Part shown: positions 1-7,531 of the stretch, one piece after another
How positions within the stretch are numbered: position 1 is the first letter of the stretch
Layout: the number at the start of each line of letters is the position of its first letter
Assembly (NCBI GenBank): GCA_003024985.2
Contig: PXIH01S0039444.1
Length of the DNA: 11,072 nt
DNA from: Euperipatoides rowelli
Taxonomy: Eukaryota > Onychophora > Udeonychophora > Euonychophora > Peripatopsidae
Reading direction: 5' to 3' (one strand)
The notes under the pieces: model-generated
Told to the model about the DNA's origin: nothing
The model's input: the letters and a program-made list of their open reading frames with translations, nothing else
Databases searched by the model: none
Program-made: the position numbers and the translations under genes

Positions 1-45
1 TCTGTCGGAAATGATCCGTTAGTGGATAGGAAATGAACTTTTTCA

Positions 46-66
46 ATGTCGGATAACCTCCGACAT
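46..66. repeat. Perfect short hairpin
   Basis: ATGTCGGA (46-53) is followed by a 5-base loop (TAACC) and its exact complement TCCGACAT (59-66). A related TGTCGGAA lies at 3-10. It could be the edge of an inverted-repeat element that begins left of the window. Nothing shows that it is transcribed. Confidence 0.6.
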
Positions 67-1290
67 AGGATTTGTAAGGGTTTAAACTTTATGCCGAATA
101 TCTTACTCTTTTCTACATTGGTAATTCTAACTAAAGATATTGTATATAGCTATAAATTAAAAATGACACAGCTCAACAAATAGCTATTTTTTTAGTTTCA
201 TCAAAATGAGTAAGGCCTGGAAGAACACATTTAGGTGTCTCATCATGCAATGGGTAATAGCACACTTTATAAATAGGCTACTCATCTCTTGTATTGTCAG
301 CATTTTCTGTGTTTGTGTTGTTATATTTGCACTTAGGACGTCACATTATTAATTAATATCTAGCTTTTAATGAATGGCAATTAAAAATAAAATAAATATT
401 TATTTTCGTACAGGTAGTATATTTGAAAAAAATTTCTGAGAGCGTAATTATTTTTAGATTAAACTAATTCAAGATCTCATGGGGATTTTATTTTATTATT
501 TTAGTCTAATTTGAAACAAGCCAATGGTTTTCGTATCATAAATTTGCTTCCAAAGTTTAGAAATTATTCATCTGAACGAAACCAAACTTTGTCAATAAAA
601 TCATTTATTTGATAAATTTACTGTTAAAAATACCACAGTTTAAATGTATCCAATATACAGTATCTGTGAATTCATTTTCTTTTCAGAAATAGCATTGTGA
701 CATCTGGTGGTAAGTTGGTAGCTAAATTGATTATTTCTGGAGATATTAAATTATGGTTGCTGATGGTAATTTGGGTGTTTTATTTATTCCTCTTTTAATT
801 GCAAAAATACTTAAAAAAAAAAAGCCAATTTTAAATTTATTGAGGTACAGGTTAAAAAAATAAGAAGATAGAATACCTACAAGTTATGAATTAATTGTTT
901 TTCTTGTCTCACCTACAGGGCAAGAGAAGATGGAAATTCATTGATTTCTTTTAGTAATAACATCTTGAAAAATGTCACGCCATTAATAGAAAGGGATAAA
1001 TTCAAAATGAATAAAATTAACTTTTATTTTTCATTGTTTTTAATTTGGAATTAGCTTCTTCCATGAACATTTCTGGGATTTCATTGAGATAGAATTACTC
1101 TAAAAATAAACAATAATCTTTATGGTTTTCATTATTGTATTTTAATGCATGTTATTTCTCTCATATCTAATTGTATTGTGTCAGATCATCACCAGATGGC
1201 AGTGACTCTTAAAATTACATTATTAACATTAAGACGTATTAAGTTAAAATGAAATACTTTCACAATGATGTTAATGTAAACTGTATGCTG
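67..1290. other. A+T-rich DNA without recognisable genes
   Basis: All frames are broken by frequent stops. There are short A and T runs, for example near 813-823. I see no RNA gene, no convincing terminal inverted repeats and no coding-like composition. The word TACAGGT recurs near 411 and 845 without forming an array. Confidence 0.6.
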
Positions 1291-1526
1291 TGTAGGGGAG
1301 TAAAGGGGGATTTATAACATATGATAGAATGTAATGAGTTAATGAATGAGAGAAATGAAATAATAGGGGTTTAAACTGGGAAGGGGTGGTGAAGAAGGAG
1401 GATATTAGTAAATTGGTTGGAATTTGAAGGATGAGGTGAGTGGATTGGATGGGTCAAAGGATTGTTAGTAGATGGGGAAAGGAGGGTGAGGGTGGTTTAG
1501 GGTTGTTTGGATTATTTATGGTTGGG
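1291..1526. repeat. C-depleted, G-rich low-complexity tract
   Basis: By hand count this 236-base stretch has 91 G and only 3 C on the plus strand, far from the roughly balanced surroundings. It is built from irregular GGA, GGT, GAA and TGG words with no fixed period, so it is not a simple satellite. The skew begins and ends abruptly. Such strand asymmetry favours R-loops and quadruplexes if the G-rich strand is displaced or transcribed. It may equally be a decayed purine-rich minisatellite. No coding frame is supported. Confidence 0.7.
1474..1502 (+). other. Canonical G-quadruplex motif
   Basis: Four runs of at least three G are separated by loops of 6, 3 and 7 bases: GGGG, AAAGGA, GGG, TGA, GGG, TGGTTTA, GGG. 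This fits the common G3+N1-7 rule. It lies at the densest part of the C-depleted tract. Folding is inferred, not shown. Confidence 0.6.
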
Positions 1527-2569
1527 CTAACATTGAGAGATCATGAATGACTCCAGAGAAAAGGAGGAGCCTGATAATATATTGTAACAGCATGCAGGTA
1601 TAAAATAAGTGTAGATGGCATGATGTGACATTTAGAAGTCTAGTGATGTTTAAAACACAGAGTAACAAATAATAGTATTCCTTAATATATGATTCAAATT
1701 GTTTCTATGTAATATTCACCTATTTCTCCCCACCTCTCTACTATTTCTTTTAAAAAATATCATTTGATTTAACATGTACAGGTATAGGATGCACCGATAT
1801 AAATGAAAAGAAAATTCCAATATTAACTTTTTACAGGTAAAATCTCATTTTTTTTAAAAAAATAGTTGTTCTCTAAACAAAATGTACTCTAGTTAATCAT
1901 ATGTATATACTATTGATATTAGGGAAACTCATGGTGTATTGTTATTTGATTAATTATACATGAGTTGTTAATTGTACCTGATGCTACCAAACTATATTGA
2001 CAGAGTATAAGCTTAGATTATACTCTATAAATATAGCCTCCATATCCATTCGTTTAACCTATCATGCTTACTCAATCAAATGCATACGATGCATGATACC
2101 CATAGGCAAGCAATTTGTTCATTTGAACGAGTATAGCCTAATGCATATATGAATATTAAAGGGCAATGTCTACATTTTAAAATACCTGTGTGATACCAAG
2201 GTATGACATTTAATAGAGGCAGCAGTATATAAGATAAATGTATGCAAAAACTGGATTAACGATTAAATTAACAAAATAAACAAGTTCAGATTATTTTAAT
2301 TATAGAAATTAAATTAGTAATAACATCATTTAATAAAGGGAAACATTTAATTTTATCAGGTTGAAGGGAAATGTGGTGTAATAGATCACATGACCAAAGT
2401 AAGAGGACGTGATATGCTAGCACGGGAAAATTTACAATTAGGTTAAATATAGTCTACATAAAAATAAAAAGCAAATATTTACAAATGTATCCCTTTTTTT
2501 CCTTATCCCATCCCCTCTCCCCTTTATATGTACAATTATATGAACTAATTGATTAATACAATTTTCAAA
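1527..2569. other. A+T-rich DNA; right part may hold LINE 3' flank
   Basis: Apart from the hAT-end remnant at 1777-1839 I see no gene. A pyrimidine-rich patch at 2489-2524 reads on the minus strand as GGGG, GGGG and GGG runs just downstream of the LINE stop codon. The last few hundred bases could therefore be the LINE 3' untranslated region, but no tail or boundary is recognisable. Confidence 0.45.
1777..1839 (+). mobile_element. hAT-type end remnant between 8-bp direct repeats
   Basis: TAGGATGCACCGATA at 1785-1799 matches the left end of the hAT element at 2916 (TAGGGATGCACCGATA) apart from one missing G. It is immediately preceded by TACAGGTA (1777-1784), and the same 8-mer recurs at 1832-1839. 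Eight-base duplications are typical of hAT insertion. The 47 bases between the repeats have no matching right terminal repeat, so this is at most a collapsed copy or a solo end. TACAGGTA also occurs near 411, which weakens the duplication argument. Confidence 0.4.
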
Positions 2570-2915
2570 TTAGTTATCTAGAGATTCCAAGCAGTCTTTT
2601 TTGTATTCTTTGAAATTAAAAAATGGTGATATTTTTTGCTTGTTGCGCATTCTACTTGCATGTATGATGGGGCAGTTAAGCTTACAATTAATTGTTGAGA
2701 ATGGTATATTAAAGGTGTTAGTTGTTTGTAGGCCAGGATAGGGTCCAGCTATATTAATGTTTTGTAATAGATAAGAGCAGTTCCATCTGGAATGGATGTT
2801 ATAATAAAGAAATGTCATATCATCCATCAGTCTGCGATGTTCAAATCTGTTGATATTATATCTAGAGTAAAGATATTTGTAGTTTACAAATTTATAGTTT
2901 TCTTCACATTTATAT

Positions 2916-3608
2916 TAGGGATGCACCGATAAGCACATTGGCCGATTACCGATTAATCAGCCTTTAATAATCGGCCGATTACCGATTAATCGGCCAACTT
3001 TTGATTAAAAGTCAGCAGCCCAATGAAAAATCACTAATTTATTCATTATTTATTTATTTATTTAATCAGTAAGTGTTTAGGCTTGTTACCTATTACATTG
3101 TAGTAATCGGCCAACTGTTCATTAATAGTCAGCAGCCAATGAAAAATCCCTAATTTGTTAATTACATTGCAGTAATCGGCCAACTCTGCATTAAAAGTTA
3201 GCAACCCAATGAAAAATCACTAATTTGTTAATTACATTCAGTAATCGGCCAACTCTTTATTAAAAGTCAGCAGCCCAATGAAAAATCCCTAATTTGTTAT
3301 TTCCTTTACAATAATGGGCCAACTCTTCATTAAAAGTCGGCAGCCCAATGAAAAATCCTTAATTTGTTTGTTAATTACTTTGCAGTAATTGGCCAACTCT
3401 TCATTAAAAGTCAGCAGCCCAATCAAAAATCCCTAATATTCTCTTTTCAGTATTCAGAAAAATCTGATGTCTGTTGGTCAAGATTACTTAACTGACTTAA
3501 ATTTAGCAAGAAATGGGTGATTATTAAAGCCAATTAATCTGCAAAAAAATACCGATTACCGATTAATCGGAAAAGAGCTGATTAGGCCGATTAATTGGTG
3601 CATCCCTA
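2916..3608. mobile_element. Non-autonomous hAT element (MITE), 693 bp
   Basis: The left end TAGGGATGCACCGAT (2916-2930) and the right end, read inverted as TAGGGATGCACCAAT (3608-3594), match at 14 of 15 positions. The flanks are exact 8-bp copies of ATTTATAT at 2908-2915 and 3609-3616, the target-duplication length of the hAT superfamily. Subterminal palindromic CCGATTAATCGG and CCGATTACC words recur at both ends and could be transposase binding sites. There is no transposase frame, so mobility would have needed an enzyme supplied in trans. The interior is mostly a tandem array. It sits inside a LINE relic and so is younger than it. Confidence 0.9.
2987..3440 (+). repeat. Tandem array of about 69-bp units inside the hAT element
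   Basis: Six units begin with TAAT(C/G/T)GGCCAACT at 2987, 3104, 3173, 3242, 3312 and 3386, giving spacings of 117, 69, 69, 70 and 74. Each continues with ATTAAAAGTCAGCAGCCCAA, then TGAAAAATCCCTAATTTGTT, with scattered substitutions. The first unit is lengthened by a TTTA-rich insert (about 3042-3065). The last is shortened and runs into unrelated sequence after about 3440. The unit start copies the element's own subterminal TAATCGGCC word, suggesting the array grew from the element end. Confidence 0.85.
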
Positions 3609-3761
3609 ATTTATATGATAGATGTGTTTAGAAATGATATTGAACAAATTCAATATGTTTGATATTAATATGTGTACAAGAGTTCCAGACAACAGAGCTG
3701 AAATCCAGTTTAGGTCTTACAATTGATTAATTATTATTATTGATTTATAGAGCATTAACTT

Positions 3762-4468
3762 ATGGTTAGCAATAATGAACAGTTTGATTATATATGTGAA
3801 GATCATATATAGTTTCGTTTGATCAGTGATCATTTTTAGCTGTATGTTACAGAGGAAATTCTAGCCACTAAGAAACAAAGAAAGAAACCTGTTGATTTGT
3901 TAGGTTGAAAATATATGTTAAGTTTTCACAAATTTTAGCAATATTGGGATTTGTGAATGGGTCTATAGTTTTTAAATTTTGAATGTATTTCCAGTTTTAT
4001 ATTTTGGTGTGATTCAGGATATTTCCAGACATTGTGGGCTATTCTTTATGTCTAATATAACACTGCTACATTTATAAGTTTTATGGTGCCTATATTGTCA
4101 ATTGACGTGATTAAGCTGGAGTTTAGAGATCTTAGACTTTTTTCCAACTTCAATAGAAGTAAGGCCAGTATAAGTTGAAATCTTGTTTCTGGGTTCCAAG
4201 CATTTTTTATGATCTGTTAAAAAAAAAAAAGATCTACCTTGTCAGATTCTTTTCGTGCATTAAAAAGGTTTTGGATCAGCTTTAAATTGTCAAATTCCAA
4301 AAAATCTAATTACAATGCAAATAAATTTGTAGAATAACTATAATTATATCGGCCATGGATAAAAATAACTATGAACAAGTTGTAACATTCACAGTATACT
4401 CATATGTGGCTACTCCATGTATGTGTATGACTACCTATTAAAATTCAGTGCTATCTTTTAACTTTTAA
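3762..4468. other. A+T-rich DNA, possibly the decayed upstream part of the LINE
   Basis: The minus strand is A-rich and C-containing in the manner of LINE coding strands. Short open stretches occur, but I could not recognise any reverse-transcriptase motif such as the catalytic YxDD box. A 12-base A run lies near 4220. If the LINE continues here it is badly frameshifted. Confidence 0.35.
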
Positions 4469-4751
4469 AGGTCATATGTAATGGATTTTTTAAATTTTTT
4501 TAGTTATTGATTTTCAAAGATTTTTACTAAAAAAAATTTCCACCAGAAAAAAAAAAATTAAAAACAAAAAANTGGAATCTTCAAATTGTAATCTCAGACT
4601 GAGGATAGCAATAGTCTTAATTTTATCTTTAAATAACTTTTTTTTAAGCATTTTTAAAAAAAAAAATTTCCAGTGGAATTTTTTTTATATAGTAATTATC
4701 TTTGAAAATCAATAATAAAAAAAATAAAAAAAAATCTGTTACATTTGACCG
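4469..4751. mobile_element. 283-bp inverted-repeat element (MITE-like) between TTAA sites
   Basis: The left arm (4469 to about 4550) and the right arm (about 4665 to 4751) are imperfect inverted copies over roughly 80 bases. Both contain GGTCA(A/T)ATGTAA at the outer edge, ATTGATTTTCAAAGAT in the middle and TTCCA(C) near the inner end. TTAA lies directly outside both ends (4465-4468 and 4752-4755), which would fit a TTAA-targeting superfamily such as piggyBac or Kolobok. TTAA is a weak test in DNA this A+T-rich, and the end does not begin with the CCC usual for piggyBac. The spacer holds an ambiguous base at 4572 and no coding sequence. Superfamily assignment is open. Confidence 0.6.
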
Positions 4752-4755
4752 TTAA

Positions 4756-5422
4756 GTAGTAGCATTTATACAATCATCTTTTTTTTTTCCAGTGGAAAAT
4801 GTTATGTGGATTTGAATTTTAAGCGGATGGAAATTTTTAGGAAAGTTTTCAATTATTGACATACCAGAATCTTCCAATATTTATATAGATATTGTGACTA
4901 TTTGCTTTGTAAAAAATGATGCTGAACATGTTTTTTTAGCCCCAGAATTTATTGGGATAATAGTGTCAATAGAGATTGGTCGTTTAACCCAATCGGGCCA
5001 ATAGCTGCAAATTTCATGACTATACCATTAAAAATTCCCATTTGCGATGCTATGCGATTTCAAAATATGTCTAGAGTTAAATTTATGAACATTGTTGTTG
5101 TAAATTAAAAAAAAAAGCCAGAAAATGCTTACACAATGCCCATGAAACAGACACACATCATCATAAGTATGACTATTTTTTAATGTTAAAGTTTATATTA
5201 CTTAAAATATTACCTTGTTAAACAAAAAAATAATGCTTACCTCATTTAAAAATCTGAGTTAATTATTTAACTTTATTGGTGTACCATTGTTGATTACGAA
5301 TACTGTTTGTTGATATTGTAATGACTAACTTAATCTCTCCTAATAATTCAGCAATGGCTTCATTGTTATTTGTTCCAGCTCCTAGTGTTCTATCTGTGTA
5401 AAGTGTTTTTTTTTATTATTGT
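4756..5422. other. A+T-rich DNA without recognisable genes
   Basis: The only structure noted is TTCCAGTGGAA at 4787-4797, identical to the inner edge of the neighbouring inverted-repeat element (4668-4678), and a small GATTGG/CCAATC hairpin near 4974-4994. No coding frame or RNA gene is supported. Confidence 0.5.
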
Positions 5423-5468
5423 TATCTTGTTAATATGAAGCTCGAAACTCTTGTGTGATTTGACAATG

Positions 5469-5630
5469 TATGAAGACGCATTCTCTTGTTCACACTTAAA
5501 GTAATATTTTATTGAAGATATGGAGGGCTATATTTACACAAATATACTTGCCCTGGCCAATAAATCTTTCGGGGTTTTGACCCTTTATCAAAAGCACATA
5601 CTGTATTAGCTAAAAAATGAAATGAAAAAT
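5469..5630 (-). repeat. Left arm of the foldback element
   Basis: This 162-bp arm is the inverted copy of 5759-5916. Aligned by eye, the arms differ by three substitutions and by indels of 1, 5 and 2 bases. Such high identity implies recent formation or arm-to-arm conversion. On its outer side a further 33 bases (5436-5468) have no full counterpart at the other end. Confidence 0.9.
5566..5592 (-). ncRNA. Hammerhead-ribozyme-like core, minus-strand arm
   Basis: On the minus strand the order is UUGAUAAA, a GGGU/ACCC hairpin with a CAAA loop, then CGAAAG. The hammerhead core has the order CUGAUGA, helix II, GAAA. Compared with it, C3 is U and G8 is A, changes that would keep a Watson-Crick 3-8 pair. 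Flanking GUAUGUGCUU and GGGCAAGUAU could pair as helix I, with one mismatch and several G-U pairs. A convincing helix III with its cleavage-site UH is not seen. It is probably an inactive relative; activity is unproven. Confidence 0.35.
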
Positions 5631-5758
5631 AAATCAATAATACAATTACATTTCTAACGGTAGGACATAAAAATTGTTTTAAATAGATATAAATTATTAT
5701 CATTGTTTAATTAATTTATTATATGTATTATAATTGTATTATATTGATTTTATAGTAT

Positions 5759-5916
5759 ATTTTTCATTTCATTTTTTTTAGCTAATATGTGCTTTTAATA
5801 AAGGGTCAAAACCCCGAAAGATTTCTTGGCCAGAGCAAGTATATTTGTGTAAATATAGCCCTCCATATCTTCAATAAATATTACTTTAAGTGTGAACAAG
5901 AGAATGCGTCTTCATA
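5759..5916 (+). repeat. Right arm of the foldback element
   Basis: This is the 158-bp inverted partner of 5469-5630. It lacks the five bases ACTGT found in the other arm (5600-5604) and has a longer T run near 5771-5779. It ends at the 13-bp target duplication without the extra 33-base tail seen on the left. Confidence 0.9.
5795..5820 (+). ncRNA. Hammerhead-ribozyme-like core, plus-strand arm
   Basis: This is the same motif as in the opposite arm, read on the plus strand: UUAAUAAA, GGGU-CAAA-ACCC, CGAAAG. Compared with the other arm, the core G5 is A, which would be expected to abolish catalysis if the motif was ever active. After GAA an AG-AUUU-CU mini-hairpin is possible as helix III, followed by U and G. 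Confidence 0.25.
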
Positions 5917-6070
5917 TCTTGTTAATAATAATATTAACTGATTTTTTTTTTTTTTTTGGCTTGGTATAACCATAATAATTGCTTTATTTATATTAATGTC
6001 AGCTTATTTGTATTAGCAGATGATAAAAATCCCATTTTATTACTATTACTATTAGTATTACAGACCATGG

Positions 6071-6087
6071 TATTACTATTATTATTA

Positions 6088-6138
<51 letters not shown>
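6071..6138 (+). repeat. TTA/ATT trinucleotide microsatellite
   Basis: A run of TTA repeats with a few interruptions (TATTAC at the start, a TTTT near 6088-6091). A related TTACTA stretch lies just upstream at about 6038-6060. Upstream, a 16-base T run lies at 5942-5957. The apparent poly-tyrosine reading frame over this run is an artefact of the repeat. Confidence 0.95.
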
Positions 6139-6140
<2 letters not shown>

Positions 6141-7214
6141 TAATAGTATTAGATTATAGCTATTGATGTACTTATTACTAACTCTCATTAATGGTTCTTG
6201 ATTTTAATTAAATTTGTGATTAGGCTTCTAAAACTCTTTGGTTTTTGTTCAAGTTTCTTGCAAGCCTTCTAATTCACTTATTCTTCAATCTATTTATCTG
6301 TATTTGTCTGAATACTTTATGGATTTCCTGTTTGGTTTCCTTCTATTGACAAAATCTTGTCAAGATTAGAAAGTATTCACCAATAAGCCACTAAATTTAT
6401 TTTTAACTCTTGACTTAAGTAACTTCAATTAACAATCATTGTCATCTTCTATAATGGCTAGCAATATACATATGCAGTATATACTGTATATCTTTTATAT
6501 ATAGATCTACAAAAAATACCTTTCATTGGATTGATTGATCTAAATATCTGTTTTTGGTTTTTTTACTCTAAAATATTTTAATCCTTCACTAATAATATTG
6601 TCTTGATACTCTACTGTATCCTATAAAATGTAATTCTCACTTAAAATTGTAAATCAGGTTTATTTATTTGAAAAAATTAAAATACATAGTCAAAGTTCTG
6701 CAACAATTATTAAGTGACATATTAAAAAAAAATAAGTTTAATAATATTTACTTATTGATGACAATTAAAATGTTATGAAAATATAACATTAGCCTATAAG
6801 GCCCTAGCCCAAAAGGTTATGGGTCAAACATTTTATTAGAAACAATATTTGATTGATAAATAAAATTGAGACATGTTCAATGACAGGAACAACTTGTTCA
6901 ATTACACACTACAAAGAGTAATCCTTGTCTTTGTATTGCAGAATGATTATTTATAGTATATGTTTAGAATTTATTGGCTTTGTTTTTTTTTTGTGCTGAA
7001 TATACAGGAGGCTATTAGTGTTTATATAATGTCAAGGAGCTATAGTAAGTGTAATGTCAATGTGTGCAAAATATATTTGTATTTTTAGCTGTATGCTAGT
7101 AATAGTGTAACAATGTGTTGCAAGAGGGAACTAACCCAAGCTAGTGATCTCGTTCATGTAACATTAAGTAAGTTTGTATGCTTTGGAACTGGTCTCCATA
7201 ACACATGCTTCCGT
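6139..7214. other. A+T-rich DNA without a supported gene
   Basis: Stops are frequent in all frames. Splice-like signals occur at 7007/7045 (CAG then GTAAGT) and 7088/7168 (TTTTTAG then GTAAGT), but the implied exons do not join in a consistent phase. A near-perfect palindrome lies at 6470-6491. Confidence 0.45.
6470..6491. repeat. 22-bp near-perfect palindrome
   Basis: Centred between 6480 and 6481, ten of eleven base pairs match: ATATGCAGTAT followed by ATACTGTATAT. It contains one of eleven TACTGTA/TACAGTA words in the window and could extrude as a cruciform. No protein site is identified. Confidence 0.7.
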
Positions 7215-7334
7215 TCACCTAGTAATGGGTGGTCACCTTGTAATAGGTGGAATAAGTGATACACCTGGTTATAGTTGGGAATATATTATAATGCACCTTA
7301 GTGGTGGTTTAGTTCTTCACCGGAAAATGGTGGT
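7215..7334 (+). repeat. CACC...GGTGG repeat block with an 18-bp tandem pair
   Basis: Two adjacent 18-bp units, TCACCTAGTAATGGGTGG (7215-7232) and TCACCTTGTAATAGGTGG (7233-7250), differ at two positions. Looser relatives follow: ACACCTGG near 7262, CACCTTAGTGGTGG near 7294 and CACCGGAAAATGGTGG near 7319. Each unit pairs CACC with GGTG and could form a small hairpin. The block has higher G+C than its surroundings. Confidence 0.6.
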
Positions 7335-7464
7335 TTATATGAGTGGGAACAACTCATGGATCAACACAGGATTTTTAGTGTTGGGCTGTCTTCTGGTACA
7401 CAGGAGGCAGGAATTGTACACGCACAGCATGAGTTAAAGAAATTGGAAGTTTACATCCAGAAAG
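7302..7464 (+). CDS. Possible internal exon of an unrecognised protein
   Basis: The frame starting at 7302 is open for 54 codons plus one base. It lies between a plausible acceptor (TGCACCTTAG, ending 7301, weak pyrimidine tract) and a plausible donor (AAAG then GTATTT at 7465). The peptide is varied and soluble-looking, unlike the low-complexity frames elsewhere. It includes SPENGGLYEWEQLMDQ, then FSVGLSSGTQEAG, and a charged helix-like end HELKKLEVYIQK. G+C is above that of the neighbours. I do not recognise a domain. No partner exon in a compatible phase was found nearby, and the frame closes by about 7531. An overlapping 87-codon frame (7174-7437) is equally open but has a less protein-like, repeat-derived content. 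It could also be a relic exon, a transposon fragment or chance. Confidence 0.25.
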
Positions 7465-7531
7465 GTATTTGTAGATATATTTTAATGCTGTTATATACAA
7501 TTCGATATTTGAACTTACTATTTCTTAGTTG

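Larger units (their letters stand above)
2570..3761 (-). pseudogene. Decayed LINE reverse-transcriptase polyprotein, C-terminal end
   Basis: Read on the minus strand, this is the C-terminal part of a non-LTR retrotransposon ORF2 (CR1/Jockey-like in style). First, at 3720-3679, comes VRPKLDFSSVVWNS, matching the family pattern 'LVRP-LEYAS-VW-P'. A stretch like 'IE-VQ--F' follows near 3657-3630. Next is FEHRRLMDDMTFLYY at about 2842-2800, matching 'LE-RR---D--FLYK', then a C-terminal tail ending at a stop at 2570. Damage includes an in-frame TAA at 3630-3628, a frameshift between about 3720 and 3741 (LMLYKS lies in another frame at 3761-3741), and a 693-bp hAT insertion. Removing the hAT element and one target-site copy (701 bases) leaves both halves in the same frame. 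The RT catalytic domain is not seen. The clade is uncertain; the LINE C-terminal identity is fairly secure. Confidence 0.7.
5423..5927. mobile_element. Foldback element, Penelope-like, with 13-bp target duplication
   Basis: TATCTTGTTAATA occurs at 5423-5435 and 5915-5927 and brackets a 479-bp insertion (5436-5914). Inside are two inverted arms of about 160 bp separated by an A+T-rich centre of about 128 bases. Both outer ends finish in CTTCA next to the duplication when read outward. A 13-base, non-fixed duplication points to target-primed retrotransposition rather than cut-and-paste. Each arm contains an AGGGTCAAAACCCCGAAAG motif like those in terminal repeats of Penelope-like elements, which are often found in inverted arrangement. 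No reverse transcriptase or GIY-YIG endonuclease frame is present, so this would be a non-autonomous or terminal-repeat-only copy. The small minus-strand frame across 5509-5703 is only a by-product of the repeat. Confidence 0.65.

Noticed and set aside
2385-2396. ATCACATGACC as an E-box or lysosomal-type regulatory site
   Set aside because: A short match in a long stretch with no nearby gene; expected by chance.
5509-5703. 64-codon minus-strand reading frame
   Set aside because: It lies across the left arm and centre of the foldback element. The content follows from the inverted repeat, and the opposite arm carries the same sequence broken by indels.
5956-6159. 67-codon plus-strand frame with a poly-tyrosine run
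   Set aside because: Translation of the TTA microsatellite; not a protein.
7008-7167. Two small exons bounded by CAG/GTAAGT (7008-7044) and TTTTTAG/GTAAGT (7089-7167)
   Set aside because: The splice-like signals are good, but the open frames end in incompatible phases with each other and with 7302-7464, giving stops on joining.
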